From: Saccharum officinarum | Lineage: Eukaryota; Streptophyta; Magnoliopsida; Poales; Poaceae | Direction: 5' to 3' | Length of the DNA: 64,000 bases | Assembly: GCA_020631735.1 (NCBI GenBank) | Contig: CM036179.1 | Location: forward strand, 27,705,063 to 27,769,062 | In this document: in pieces, positions 21,169 through 33,161 of the stretch | Layout of the letters: each line of letters opens with the position of its first letter | Numbering within the stretch: position 1 is the stretch's first letter | Program-made: the position numbers and the translations under genes | Notes under the pieces: generated by a model | What the model was told of the DNA's origin: nothing | What the model saw: the letters and a program-made list of their open reading frames with translations, nothing else | Database searches by the model: none

Positions 21169-24100
21169 ATGACGACGTCGATGAAGTTCGATCTTCCGCT
21201 GCTGAACTACGACACGCGGTTCTCGCTATGGCATGTCAAGATGCGGGGAATTCTGACGCAGACTCATGACTACGATGAGGCGCTGGATAAATTCGGCAAG
21301 AGTAAAGCCAATTGGACTCCTGAGGAGATCCACAAGGATCAGAAGGCTCTCGCCCTAATTCAGTTACATCTTCATAATGATATTTTGCAGGAGTGTTTGA
21401 AAAAGAAAACTGCTGCAGAACTATGGCTAAAACTGGAATCGATCTGTATGTGCAAGGATCTAACCAGTAAGATGCAGATGAAGATGAAGCTGTTCACTCT
21501 GAAGATGAAGGAGGAGGATTCGGTGATGACCCACATCGCTGAATTCAAGAAGATCGTGGCCGACCTAGTGTCGATGGAGGTGAAGTATGATGATGAGGAC
21601 TTAGGTCTTCTACTGTTATATTCTTTGCCAAATTCGTATGCAAATTTTCGTGACACCATACTTTTGAGCCGTGATGAACTAACCCTAAAGGAAGTTTATG
21701 AGGCTCTCCAGTCTAAGGAGAAGATGAAAGTTATGGTGCAGCATGACGGAATGTCGTCCTCAAAGGACGAAGCATTGCATGTGAGAGGCAGAACTGATAA
21801 CAGATCCTCATATGATAGCAATGATGGTAGAAAGAACTACGAGAGGAGAGGCCGTTCAAAGTCCAAGCCGCATGGTAATAAAAAGTTCTGTGTTTATTGC
21901 AAGCTGACAAATCATAATGTTGAGGATTGCAGAAAAGTACAGAATAAGGAGAAGAGAAAAAACAAGTCGGGTGGTAAGGTCTCTGTTGCTGCTGCTGCGT
22001 CTGATGATGATTCTGGAGATTGTCTGATAGTGCTTGCTGGTTGTGTTGCTGGTCATGATGAATGGATTCTAGATTCCGCATGTTCATTTCATATTTGCAC
22101 TAACAGAAATTGGTTTAATTCATATAAGTCTATGCAGAAAGGGGATGTTGTGCGGATGGGAGATGATAACCCATGTGACGTTGTGGGGATTGGATCAGTT
22201 CAGATCAAGACTGATGATGGCATGACACGCACGCTGAAAAACGTCAGGTATATACCAGAGATGTCCAGGAATCTTATCTCATTGAGCACGCTTGATGCAG
22301 AAGGTTATAAATATTCCAGTTCAGATGGCATTCTGAATGTATCAAAAGGTTCTCTTGTCTGTTTGAAAGGTGATCTTAATTCTGCAAAGTTATATGTCCT
22401 TAGAGGGTGTACTTTACATGGTTCTGATTCCACTGCTGCTGCTGTTACTAATGATGAACCTAGTAAAACTAACCTTTAGCACATGCGTTTGGGACATATG
22501 AGTCACCATGGTATGGCAGATTGGATAAAGAGAAACCTACTGAAAGGCTGCACTTCTAGTAAAATTAAGTTTTGTGAGCATTGCATTTTCGGCAAGCATA
22601 AGAGGGTACAGTTCAACACTTCTATTCACACCACTAAAGGTACTCTTGATTATGTTTATGCTGATTTATGGGGTCCTTCTAAGAAGCCCTCACTAGGTGG
22701 TGCTCGTTACATGCTTACAATTATTGATGATTACTCTAGAAGGGTTTGGCCTTATTTTCTAAGACAGAAAGATGATACTTTTGCTGCTTTTAAGAACTGG
22801 AAAGTAATGATAGAAAGACAAACTGAAAGGAAGGTAAAATTGTTTCGTACTGATAATGGTGAAGAATTTTGTTCGCATGCCTTTAATGATTATTGCAGAC
22901 AGGAAGGCATTGTTAGGCATCACACCATACCCCATACTCCACAACAGAATGGTGTGGCAGAACGGATGAACAGGACCATTATCTCCAAGGCCCATTGCAT
23001 GCTGTCTCATGCAAGGATGAGCAAGCGTTTTTGGGCTGAAGCTGCTAATACTGCCTGTTACTTGATAAACAGGTCACCTTCTATTCCACTAAATAAGAAA
23101 ACTCCTATTGAGGTATGGTCTGGTACGCCTGCTGATTATTCACAGTTAAAAGTTTTTGGATGCACTGCTTATGCTCATGTTGATAATGGAAAATTAGAGC
23201 CTAGAGCTGTTAAGTGTCTTTTCCTTGGTTATGGTTCGGGAATCAAAGGCTATAAATTGTGGAATCCTGAAACAGGGAAGACTTTTATGAGCAGGAGTGT
23301 TGTATTCAATGAATCTGTGATGTTTACTGATAGTTTGCCCTCAGATCATGTTCCAGAAAAAGAGCTGCAGAGTATACGCATACAGGTGGAGCATGTTGAT
23401 GATGATATAGGTGTGCAGGTGGAGCCTGCTGATGAGCAGGATGACCATAATAATGATGTTGCTGATGATGATGCTCATGATGATGTTCAGCAAACTCCTT
23501 CTAGTTTGCAGCTACAGGAGGAATTACCTATTGCTCAACGCAAGTCAACAAGGATAGTTGTACCTCCTAAACGCCTTATCGAAGAATGTAATTTGTCTTA
23601 CTATGCTTTGAGTTGTGCTGAACAGGTGGAGAATGTTCATGAGCCAGCAACCTATAAAGAAGCTGTTCGTTGTGCTGATAGTGAGAATTGGATTTCTGCT
23701 ATGCATGAGGAGATGCAGTCTCTTGAGAAGAACAGTACATGAGAGGTTGTTCCTTTGCCTAAGAAAAAGAAGACCATAAATTGCAAGTGGATCTTCAAGA
23801 GAAAGGAGGGTTTATCTCCAAGCGAGCCTCTAAAGTATAAGGCAAGGTTAGTTGCAAAAGGCTACAGTCAAATTCTGGGTGTTGACTATAATGATGTGTT
23901 CTCTCCAGTGATAAAACACAGTTCAATTCGTACTTTCTTGAGTATTGTTGCTTCACATGATCTTGAGCTTGAGCAGTTAGATGTAAAGACTGCATTTTTG
24001 CATGGAGAGCTAGAGGAGGACATATACATGGACCAACCGGAAGGGTTCATAGTTCCTGGTAAGAAAAAATATGTGTGCAAGTTGAAGCGCTCCTTATATG

Positions 24101-25129
24101 GTTTGAAACAGTCCCCTCGTCAGTGGAACAAGAGGTTTGATTCATTTATGTTGTCACATAGTTTCGAAAGATCTAGATATGATAGTTGTGTTTACATCAA
24201 GCATGTTAATGGATCACTTATATATTTGCTGTTATATGTTGATGATATGCTGATTGCTGCCAAGAGCAAGATTGAAATCACTAAGTTAAAGAAGTTGTTA
24301 AGTAGTGAGTTTGATATGAAAGATCTTGGTAGTGCTAAGAAAATTCTTGGTATGAAAATTAGTAGAGACAGAAAATCTGGTTTGCTATTTCTTAGTCAAC
24401 AAAATTATATTAAGAAAGTTCTTCAGCGTTTCGACATGCAAAATGCTAAGGCTGTTAGTAACCCTATTGCACCTCACTTTAAGTTGTCAGCTGCTCAATG
24501 TCCTAGTACAGATGCAGAGATTGAGTACATGTCAAGGGTTCCTTATTCTAGTGCTGTTGGGTCTTTGATGTATGCCATGGTTTGCTCTCGTCTAGATTTG
24601 TCATATGCTATGAGTCTTGTTAGTAGATATATGTCTAATCCTGGCAAAGAACATTAGAGGGCAGTTCAGTGGATTTTCAGGTACCTCAGATGCACAGCAG
24701 ATTCCTGTTTGAAGTTTGGAAGAACTGATAAGGGTCTCATTGGTTATGTGAATTCTGATTATGCTGCTGATCTGGACAGGCGAAGATCAATTACTGGTTA
24801 TGTGTTTACTGTTGGCAGTTGTGCTGTGAGTTGGAGGGCTACGTTACAGTCTGTTGAAAGGTTTGTACGCTGAACTCAGTGGAATTGAATCTTGCATAAG
24901 TTTGCACTGTGACAGTCAAAGTGCAATTTACCTCACTAAAGATCAGATGTTCCATGAGAGAACTAAGCACATAGATATCAAGTATCATTTTGTGCGAGAT
25001 GTGATTGAAGAAGGTAAGCTGAAGGTATGCAAGATTAGTACTCATGATAATCCTGCTGATATGATGACAAAGCTTGTTCCTATTGCTAAGTTTGAGTTAT
25101 GCTCAAGCTTAGTTGGTTTAATTGAATAG
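21169..25129 (+). pseudogene. gag-pol: Tork-like gag-pol polyprotein, three Trp-to-stop changes and an RNase H deletion
   Basis: A single frame starts at ATG 21169 (MTTSMKFDLPLLNYD). Gag has one knuckle (CVYCKLTNHNVEDC near 21889). PR has ILDSACSFH. INT has the zinc region (HMRLGHMSHH; CEHCIFGKH) and core (YADLWGP, RTDNGEEF, NGVAERMNRT). RT has YVDDMLIA near 24235. Stops at 22477-22479 (TAG), 23740-23742 (TGA) and 24655-24657 (TAG) all stand where the family has Trp. Near 24850-24857, SWRATLQSV runs straight into KGLYAELSG out of frame: about 70 bp covering the RNase H catalytic STTEAEY-type motif is gone. The tail reads TKHIDIKYHF and ends at TAG 25127-25129. It cannot transpose on its own. 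Confidence 0.92.
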
Positions 25130-25215
25130 TCCAAGAGACTATTGTTGGCACCAGTGGTTTTCTATCTTTGTTGTTCAGGATGATGGGTTAATTTATGATA
25201 CAAGATGAATTTGTC

Positions 25216-25228
25216 TCAAGGTGGAGTT
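25216..25228 (+). other. Polypurine tract of the Tork-like element
   Basis: TCAAGGTGGAGTT lies directly before the 3' LTR and is the expected plus-strand primer. Confidence 0.75.
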
Positions 25229-25518
25229 TGTTGGAGTTGTTCCAAATTCACTGCAAGATATAGGCCGGCTTCTGACGGAGCGAAGCGGAGCCCCCCGCGG
25301 TACGGTACATATATACCCTTGCTAGGGTTTCTTGGAGACTTGATTCTCTTATAAGCCGCCGCAGGCGTGTAACCCAAAACTCTTGAGATAGTGAGATTGT
25401 TGCTGGCTGGTGCCCGTGGTTTTTCCCCTTCGCATTGGAGGGGTTTTCCACGTTAAATCGTGTGTCTCCGCTGTGATTGATTTCGTTTTACTTCATATTC
25501 CATACGTCGTTCATAACA
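25229..25518 (+). repeat. Tork-like 3' LTR (290 bp)
   Basis: It matches the 5' LTR at 286 of 290 positions by eye and ends GTTCATAACA before GTGAT. Confidence 0.95.
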
Positions 25519-26962
25519 GTGATAGGCCGATTACCCCCTCTGGGACTATGCTCCACAAAAGTTACTAGGACGAACAATCCAAATTTCATAAACTGATGTA
25601 CTATGCTCCACAAAAAGTGGAACATAGTTCTAGAAATAACACACAGACCAACTCCAATGCAAGAAAGAGGTTTTAGCAGCTATAACTGTTACTTAGGGAC
25701 ATGTGTTGCATGATTGTCCCTGTATATAAAGCTAAGAACAGCATATCTTTTCCACCAAATTATTTCAGAGCCAGATAAAGCCACACACTGCTAAGAATAG
25801 ACTGCTGTTCTGTGGTCCAAGAGATTCTTTGATCTTGTGCAGGATAGGTTCATTTCAAAAAATCTTGTTCAGGATAGGAAGGAAAATATATACAATAGAA
25901 AAAATGAAGACCAAGTATAACATTTTTATAACAAAAGCTTAATCATGTAGAATACTAAAGTGATTACTGAAATTATGGAGCAAAGAAGAGCAGAACAATT
26001 GCGAGTCCCAACCATGTTAGCATGTCATGTATCTAGCAAATTTAAACCGCAAGCTTTCTCAAGCAGTTTGAAAATTTAAAACTAAACATTCCATTGCAGT
26101 CCCTGAATCACAGGGTTAAATTTTTCAGATCATTGCCACTACTTTATTATGCATGGTAAAGTTATTGAAACCAGCAGGAATTCTCTTCACCAAAAGTAAA
26201 ACGATGGCATCCATGTCTGAAGGATTAAAACCAACAGTGCTATGAACTTCTTCATTTGAGCAGCATTGAACTGAATTTAAATTCTTGCTCATCAGATGTT
26301 CATCTGCTCTTAGATTCATACAGTACAAGAGTTTTGGGGAAAGAAATCATCTTGCAGTACAAATAATTAGATTGACTGTATAAGTGCAAATAAAAAGCAA
26401 TTATAGTACGGTGATGTCTAAACTCAGAGAAACATGTTGATTCTGGGAACTATGAAAGTCTGAATACAAATTTACCAACTACTTGAAGAACAATTACAGC
26501 CTGAGCAGTGAACTCTAAGCTGTGCGAGTATTTGATGGATTTGCTCAGCAATGCACCAACCTGACTCTAATTCTTTGACTTATGTGAATACAGAAAACAC
26601 CATGGTGTATGCCTGCATTGTTCCATGGTCAGCATGTCGTTTGTGAACTGACCAAGGACCAAGTTATGCCTGTTCCATGGAAAATAGTGTGAGAAAACAG
26701 AGCTGCATGTATTGTTTTCTGAGCTAAGATGGATTCTCTACAGGCAATGAGATTCTAACTTGGCAGATTAATCATAAACATTTCACATCAAGTAGAGGAG
26801 TGTTGCCACTGTGACTGCCCACACAAATTTTCTGATTCTTGTTCATTTCACTTGCCTCATTGCAGAACAAAAGTGCGCCTTAACAAAAGTCATAGCCACT
26901 GAAGGAAGGAATTAAGAACACGTGTCATATTTAGGCAGTGGCAAACAACAAGAGATCATACC
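25519..26962. other. AT-rich region, no gene called
   Basis: It lies between the Tork-like element and the F-box-family pseudogene. Minus-strand sequence here would be the 3' intron and UTR of that pseudogene: a donor-like CTTGAG|GTATGA follows its last recognisable codons. No repeat or ORF here can be supported. Confidence 0.4.
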
Positions 26963-27411
26963 TCAAGATTGTCTTCTCCACTCAATGCTGGGAATATTGG
27001 AGGCCAAACCATGACAAAGGGCATGATATGTAAGAGGCTACTATCCAGCGTCGGCTCATCATACATGTTCAACTCATCATACACTTTATCACTCCAGCTC
27101 CTGAGATGAATAAGCATGAGAAGCCTACTTGCCTCCAGCCACAAGAACACATACTCAAGATTATTATCAGCAGCCATCACAAACACGTCCTCATGAAAAT
27201 TGGACACCTCATGCACAATGACTTTATCATGCACAAGCACCCAGGTGTTTGCGCCATCGCCATCAGCCTTGTGGTGCCAGATACTAAGCTGAAACCCATC
27301 TGCGTGGATGACAAATAGCCTTGCATCCTCCTCTCGACATAAGAGCTTGAAGTTGGTCGTCCTTACTCTGGTCGGGAGCTTGATGGTTGAAATGCTTGTG
27401 GAGGCCAAATC
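26963..27411 (-). pseudogene. F-box-family gene, 3' part (separated from 5' part by a LINE)
   Basis: An open frame from the LINE junction reads DLASTSISTIKLPTR, then CREEDARLFVIHADGFQLSIW, and ends HIMPFVMVWPPIFPAL. The final VWPP-type ending is what I associate with a large grass F-box-associated family. It continues exactly in frame from the 5' part (…NNGYIFML at 30437-30470) once the LINE is removed. A splice-donor-like GTATGA follows at 26962. The conserved C-terminal portion itself has no stop. Function in the family is presumably substrate recognition in an SCF ligase (inference). Confidence 0.7.
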
Positions 27412-30400
27412 TAACAACAACAACAACATAGCCTTTTGTTCCAAGCAAGTTGGGGTAGGCTAGAGATGAAACCCAAAAGAGACGACAAACAGGGAGACAC
27501 ATAAAGAGACATAAAGGGCACAAGACAAAAAGAGGTCACGGTTCAGGCACGTTGATTGCCAATCTCCAAGCGCTCCTGCTCATAGCTAAATCCTTGAAGA
27601 TATTCCACTCCTTAAGATCTCTCTTAACGGACTCGTCCTAAGTTAGTTTAGGTCGACATCTACCGCTCTTTACATTATCGGCCAGCTTTAGAACTCCACT
27701 ACGCACCGGCGCCTTAGGAGGCCTCCGTTGGACATGTCCAAACCATCTCAACCGATGTTGAATCAATTTCTCCTCAATTGGTGCCACCCCAACCCTATCC
27801 CGAATATCGTCGTTCCGGACTCTATCTCTCCTTGTGTGCCCACAACACCAACGCAACATACGCATCTCTGCTACACTCAATTGCTGGACATGTCGCCTTT
27901 TGTAGGCCAACACTCAGCACCGTATAACATTGCCGGACGAATCGCCGTCCTATAGAACTTACCTTTCAGCTTCTGAGGCACCATTTTGTCACAGAGAACG
28001 CTAGAAGCTTGATGCTATTTCAACCAGCCGGCTGAAATTCTATGCCTAACATCTTCATCAATGTCTCCATCCTTTTGTAGCATCGACCATAAATATCAAA
28101 AAGTATCCTTCTTGGCCACCACTTGCCCATCGAGGCTAACGTCTCCCACCTCGTGCCTAGTCATGCTGAAATCGCACCTCATATACTCGGTCTTAGTCCT
28201 ACTATGTCTGAACCCTTTCGACTCTAACGTGTGCCTCCATAGTTCTAACTTCCTATTAACCCCCGCCCTAGTGTCGTCAACTAGCACCACATCATCAGCA
28301 AAGAGCATACACCAAGGGATATCACCTTGTATGTCCCTTGTGACCTTATCCATCACCAAAGCAAATAAATAAGGGCTCAAAGCTGACCACTGATGCAGTC
28401 CTATTTTAATTGGAAAGTCACTGGTGTCGCCATCACATGTTCGGACAAACGTCACCACATCCCTGTACATATCCTTGATGAGGGTAACGTACTTAGTTGG
28501 GACTTTGTGCTTTTCCAAGGCCCACCACATGACATTTCTCGGTACTTTGTCATATGCCTTCTCGAGGTCAATAAAGACCATGTGCAAGTCCTTCTTCTGC
28601 TCCCTATATCTCTCCATCAATTGTCGTAATAAGAAAATCGCCTTCATGGTCGACCTACCAGGCATGAACCCAAACTGATTTTGGGTCACATGTGTCACTC
28701 TCCTTAGGCGATGCTCGATAACCCTCTCCTAGAGCTTCATCGTATGGCTCATCAACTTAATCCCACGGTAGTTAGTACAACTTTTAACATCTCCCTTGTT
28801 CTTGAAGATAGGTACTAATATACTTCACCTCCATTCTTTAGGCATCTTGTTAGATCAAAAAATAAGGTTAAAAAGCTTAGTTAACCATACTATCGCTCTG
28901 GCGCCTAGGTATCTCCAAACCTCAATGGGGATACCATCAGGGCCCATCGCTTTACCTCCCTTCATCCTCTTCAAAGCCTCTCTGATCTCCGCCTCCTGAA
29001 TTCTCCTCACAAAGCGTCTGTTGGTATCGTCAAATGAGTCGTCCAACTCAAGGGCAGGACCCTCATTCTCCCCATTAAATAGCTTGTCGAAGTACTCTCT
29101 CCATCTGTCCTTGATCTCCTTATCCTTCACTAGAAGTCGATCTGTCCCATCCTTAATGCATTTTATTTGGTTAATGTCCCTTGTCTTCCTCTCGCGGATT
29201 CTAGCCATCCTATAAATGTCCTTCTCCCCTTCCTTCGTGCCTAGCCGCTGATAAAGGCCATCATACGCCTGACCTTTTGCTACACTCATAGCTCGCTTTG
29301 CAACCCTCTTTGCCATTTTATAGCCCTCGATGTTGGCTACACTCTTGTCATGGTGGAGACGCTTGAAACACTCCTTCTTCTCCCTAATAGCCCTTTGCAC
29401 CTCGTCATTCCACCACCATGTGTCTTTCGCTTCCCGTTTGCCTCCCCTACTCACGCCAAACACTTCCGAAGCCACCTTCCAGACACATGTTGCCATCTTT
29501 AGCCACATGTCATCGGCATCTTCTCCTTCTTCCCAAGGCCCCTCGTCTAGCATCCTCTCCTTAAACGTTTGCACTGCTTCCCCTCTAAGCTTCCACCACT
29601 TCGTTCTCGCAATCTTAGCCCGTTTGTCTTGGTGGACACGTACCCAAAAGCGAAAGTCCACCACCACAAGCTTATGTTGAGGGACAACACACTCCCTAGG
29701 TAATACCTTACAATCAAAGCAAGTACGTCTATCCTCCCTCCTTGCAAGGATAAAGTCGATCTGACTCGAGTGTTGTCCACTACGAAAGGTTACTAGATGT
29801 GATTCCCTCTTCCTAAAGAGGGTGTTCGCTATCAACAAGTCATAGGCCAACCCAAAGTTCAAAACATCCTCCCCTTCTTGATTCGTACTACCATACCCGA
29901 ACCCCCCGTGCACCCGCTCGAAACCTACATTAGTCGCACCAACATGGTCGTTAAGGTCTCCTCCTATAAAGAGTTTCTCGCTGATAGGCACGGTACTAAC
30001 CATGCTATCAAGATCTTCCCAAAACTGCCTCTTGGTGCCCTCGCTAAGACCTACCTGAGGGGCATAGGCACTGATCACATTCAGAGCAGAATCTCTAACT
30101 ACCAGCTTGACCAAGATAATCTGGTTGCCTTGCCTCCTAACATCAATGACTTCATCCTTAAGGCTCCTATCGATCAAGATGCCTACACCATTCCTACCCG
30201 ATGTTGTCCCCATGTACCAAAGTTTGAAGCCAGTATCCTCCACCTCCTTCGCCTTCTGGCCCTTCCATTTAGTCTCCTGAATGCATAGAATATTTACATG
30301 TCTTCTAATTGCTGTATTGACTAGCTCTCTTAGCTTACCTGTTAGGGACCCTACGTTCCAGCTACCTAGATGAATCCTAGTTGGCTCGGCTAGCTTCCTT

Positions 30401-30436
30401 ATCCTTCGCACCCGTCGAGGGAAGTGCGAAGACGTG
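27412..30436 (-). mobile_element. RTE-type LINE, about 3.0 kb, near full length
   Basis: Minus-strand order is endonuclease, reverse transcriptase, C-terminal domain, then a (TTG)n tail (27412-27428 on the plus strand as CAA repeats). RTE elements characteristically end in short microsatellites rather than poly(A). TAACA occurs at both junctions (27412-27416 and 30437-30441) and is the probable short target duplication. Length is close to a complete RTE element. It interrupts the F-box-family pseudogene in the same orientation. Confidence 0.88.
27536..30436 (-). pseudogene. RTE LINE ORF2-type protein: AP endonuclease + reverse transcriptase, degenerate
   Basis: The endonuclease is nearly intact (28855-30436): GSWNVGSLTGKL, CIQETKW, IGGDLNDHVG, SSQIDFILAR, HKLVVVDF. 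RT follows in pieces: [24 protein letters not shown] and the catalytic FADDVVLVD (near 28285). The C-terminal part has VAEMRMLRWCCGHTRRD and RLRWFGHVQRRPP. Between 28700 and 28855 and again near 28010 and 27637 are stops: several TAG where Trp is expected and one TGA where Arg is expected. [10 protein letters not shown] has Trp where a Gly is usual. The final stop is TGA at 27536-27538. Confidence 0.88.
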
Positions 30437-31203
30437 TAACATGAAGATGTAACCATTGTTAGTTGCCATGTAGATCTTCCCATTTACTGGCGGCAGTGTG
30501 CCCATGATGAGATTAGATGGATCAGGACTGGGAATTGCAGGCGATGGCTTCGGCAGCTGTATTTTTGGTATTGTGCGGACGGTCTAGGCGTTGTCACAGG
30601 ATCGGTAGGTATACACCTCCGCGTAAACCATTGTTCTTGTGTTGTCGTAAATCACTTCCACGGCGACCATGCCGTCGCGTCCGTCCGCTAGGGCTAGGAG
30701 AATGCTGCCATCATCTTCACCTTCAGGATACGGGAGGGTGGTGGGACACCTGCGTCCTGTGGCACCAGGAGGAAGATGTCGTCTTCTTCTTGGTCAGGAT
30801 ACGGGAGCGGCGGTGGGAAGCGGGTCGCGCCCCGCGTCTAATGAAGCAGGTCGATCACCGCAAATGGACTGGAGGGCCAGAGGGCGGAGGGGGACATGAC
30901 GATGCCGTGGCCGTTTCGGCAGTCCAGGACACATTCCTAGACATCATCGTCGGGGAAACTGGCGCGCCGGATGGCGGTGGCGAGCTCCAGGGCCTGCGAT
31001 ATGGGCACGAACTATGGGGGCATGGGCTCGTCCATCCGCGAGTAGTTGACGTAGAAGCCGAGGAGTGCGGGCGGATGGCGCGCGCGGAAGAGGCGCAGGA
31101 AGGCGGGGTCATTGCCGAGCACCGTCGTCGTCACGGCCTCAGATGCCGCTGACGCCACCGGAGTGGGCCCCATCCTCGCCCTCTTGACGTCCATTGCATC
31201 CAC
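30437..31203 (-). pseudogene. F-box-family gene, 5' part, with stops and without the F-box
   Basis: ATG at 31203 or slightly downstream (MDVKRARMGP at 31194). The frame reads VTTTVLGNDPAFLRLFRARHPP, LLGFYVNYSRMDEPMPP, then a TAG, ALELATAIRRASF, another TAG after DDDV, CRNGHGIVMSPSALW, and a third TAG after IDLLH. A frameshift near 30700 is followed by GSILLALADGRDGMVAVEV, a fourth TAG, and VNGKIYMATNNGYIF at the LINE junction. In this family an F-box helix normally sits between the N-terminus and DPAFLRRF; here it is missing. 5' flanking sequence is GC-rich. Confidence 0.68.
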
Positions 31204-32617
31204 TCCTCAATGATTGAAGAAGGGGCCACGGATTTGGTCGGATTTTGGTGAGGAACCACCAAGAACTAGACAGGGCACAGGAGGCCAAGTTGCCCTTGCC
31301 GCCGGCGCTGTAGGAGATCCAGCCGCCCTTGCCACTGGAGCTGCGGGGAGATCTAGCTGTCCTCGCCGCGCATGCTTCTGGAATCTGGAGCAGCAACGGC
31401 CCCCACCGGTGGAGCCCTCGTTGTCATCACTACGGGAACGGCGACAGGGAGGAGCAAAAGGGATGACGAGAAGATTGTAAGACTGACTCGACCCAAACCT
31501 AAAATGGGTTGCTTAGGATGTTTTTCGGCACAGAACCGTGCTCCAATGGAATAGCCAAACCCGTGACTCATTTTGCGCAGGAGGCCACGCGGAACACAAA
31601 TACGTGTCCTCTCTCCGTCTCTTTGTGTCTCCACCCAGGAGGGCCTACCACCACGAGGAAGGGGACGACCGGCGAGAGTAGCAAGGGTCATCGCCTGCTG
31701 CTGCGCCCCACCCCCGTCTGCTGCTGCTACCACCGCCACCGCCGCGATGACTGGAAGGAGAAGACGAGGGTGGCTCGGATCCACCTGCGCCCCCACCGGA
31801 AGAAGAGGCGAGGTGGGTCCGCGACGGGGAGCTACCGGCGTGGTCAGGCGGGAACACGGTGAGGAGCCGCCACCGCTATCGGATCCGAGCTCCTCCTCGC
31901 CCATGCTGCCGGATCCGGGCTCCTCCATGTCACCGCCTGCTGGATCTGGGAGGGAGGGTAGGGAGGGGAGAGAGATGGAGGGTGGTCGCCACGGCGGCGG
32001 GCGAGGTAGGGAGCTCGGCGACGTCCTCGACCATGCGGTCGTCCTCCATGTCGGGATCGGGGGCCTCTTCATTTGCCTACGCTGTTGGAAAAGGAAGATT
32101 TTGCCTGCGTGATCTATTTCCTGTGCATGACCCAAACACCGGAATGGGTCATGTGTTTGGGTAACGGCTGTTGGAATTAGTCTAACTAGGAGGAGTCCAT
32201 GAGCGACGAGATATCATTTATTTTATTATTTTAGTTTTTTTGTTTTTTTTGTCTCACAACATATCCCTAACCAACAACCTAAACAAGGGTAAAGAAAATA
32301 TATTTCAATATCCCTATCCTAACCCCTGTCCAGATGCCACTCGCCGAAGGTTTTGTGGAATTGTGGGTGGTGACCAGTGAGGTTTGTGATTTTTTTTTCA
32401 CGGCGGTATTGCAGCCACCACTAGGATGGGCTGTTTCAGGTCAGCGCTCTGCGGATTTTGGATCATTTGAGTTTGGGTTTGACTCACGCTCTTTGGGTTG
32501 GGGGTCCGAAACTTTGGGTTTCGGTTTCTACCCACGGATGGCCAATGAAGATTTGAAATAGATTATTTTGAATAGAAACTCACATGCTTTATTAATATAA
32601 ATTGTTTATGTAAGCTA
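31204..32617. other. GC-rich low-complexity region, no gene supported
   Basis: 31204-31480 is probably the leader/promoter side of the F-box-family pseudogene. 31570-32100 is Pro/Gly/Ser/Arg-coding in every frame, so its ORFs are compositional. A hairpin with 10-bp arms (ACCCAAACAC / GTGTTTGGGT) lies at 32130-32162, and a related GACCCAAACC...ATGGGTTG lies near 31490; these might be ends of an unrecognised DNA element. 32170-32617 becomes AT-rich. Confidence 0.4.
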
Positions 32618-33106
32618 CTTCCTTCACCTCAAATTATAAGTCTTTTCATTTTTTTAGAGTCAAAACATCTCAAGTTTGACCAAATTATAATAGCATTTAT
32701 GATACCAAATAAGTGTAATTAATTATATTTTCATAGTATTACCTATTTGATGTCATAAATCTTTATAATTTATCTATAATTTGGTCAAACTTGAGATGTT
32801 TTGACTCTGTAAGAATGTTAGAATGACTTATCTCCCTTCATACCGGTTAAATCGTTTTGGACAGCGACACGGTCTCCAAAGCATAAATGTGACTTCTTAT
32901 TTTTATAAAAAATATTTATTGGAAAGTGATATATGCATATTTTTATGAAAAAACTTTTCAAGACAAACCTATTCATATGATTTTCACATTTTTAAACTCA
33001 ACAACTTAAAAGTTATTCATGATTTATATTCTCAATGTTTGACCCAAACCTTGTCCAAAATGACTTTAATTATCAGTATGGAGAGAGTTATTTGAAATGG
33101 AGGAAG
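32618..33106. mobile_element. Stowaway-like MITE carrying a nested MITE
   Basis: The left end is TA|CTTCCTTCACCTCAAAT..TATAAGTC, and the right end, reversed, is TA|CTTCCTCCATTTCAAATA. Subterminal arms containing AGTCAAAACATCTCAAG and TTTGACCAAATTATA are inverted repeats (32660-32690 against 32780-32810). TA target duplications, TIR sequence and AT-rich non-coding interior fit Tc1/mariner-type Stowaway. The element is about 230 bp once the insert is removed. Confidence 0.85.
32831..33088. mobile_element. Inner Stowaway-like MITE (258 bp) inside the right arm of the outer one
   Basis: Ends are TCTCCCTTCATACCGGTTAA and, reversed, ACTCTCTCCATACTGATAAT. TTTTGGACA occurs inside both ends. TA flanks it on both sides (32829-32830, 33089-33090). 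Removing it restores a continuous outer TIR (GACTTA/TTTGAAATGG). Confidence 0.85.
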
Positions 33107-33161
33107 TATTAAGTTTGTTTTAGGTTGAGTCATGAAATTGTGCGTTATTTATTGCCTCTTG

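Larger units (their letters stand above)
20846..25518 (+). mobile_element. Complete Ty1/copia element, Tork-like, with two 290-bp LTRs
   Basis: LTRs at 20846-21135 and 25229-25518 are the same length and differ at four sites, all transitions. The primer site TGGTATCAGAGC begins two bases after the 5' LTR, and a purine tract CAAGGTGGAG precedes the 3' LTR. Flanking 5-mers are GTGGT and GTGAT, a target duplication with one change. Internal order is gag, PR, INT, RT, RNase H. About 1.4% LTR divergence suggests roughly half a million years if a commonly used grass LTR rate of about 1.3e-8 applies (inference). Confidence 0.95.

Noticed and set aside
28061..30288. Plus-strand ORFs across the LINE
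   Set aside because: They mirror the endonuclease/RT coding strand, whose catalytic motifs are clear on the minus strand.
30517..31152. 211-aa plus-strand ORF with no stop
   Set aside because: It is the antisense of the F-box-family pseudogene in GC-rich DNA; the minus strand carries the recognisable peptides.
31353..32135. 260-aa minus-strand ORF
   Set aside because: Pro/Ser/Ala-rich low complexity overlapping several equally long plus-strand ORFs; no domain.
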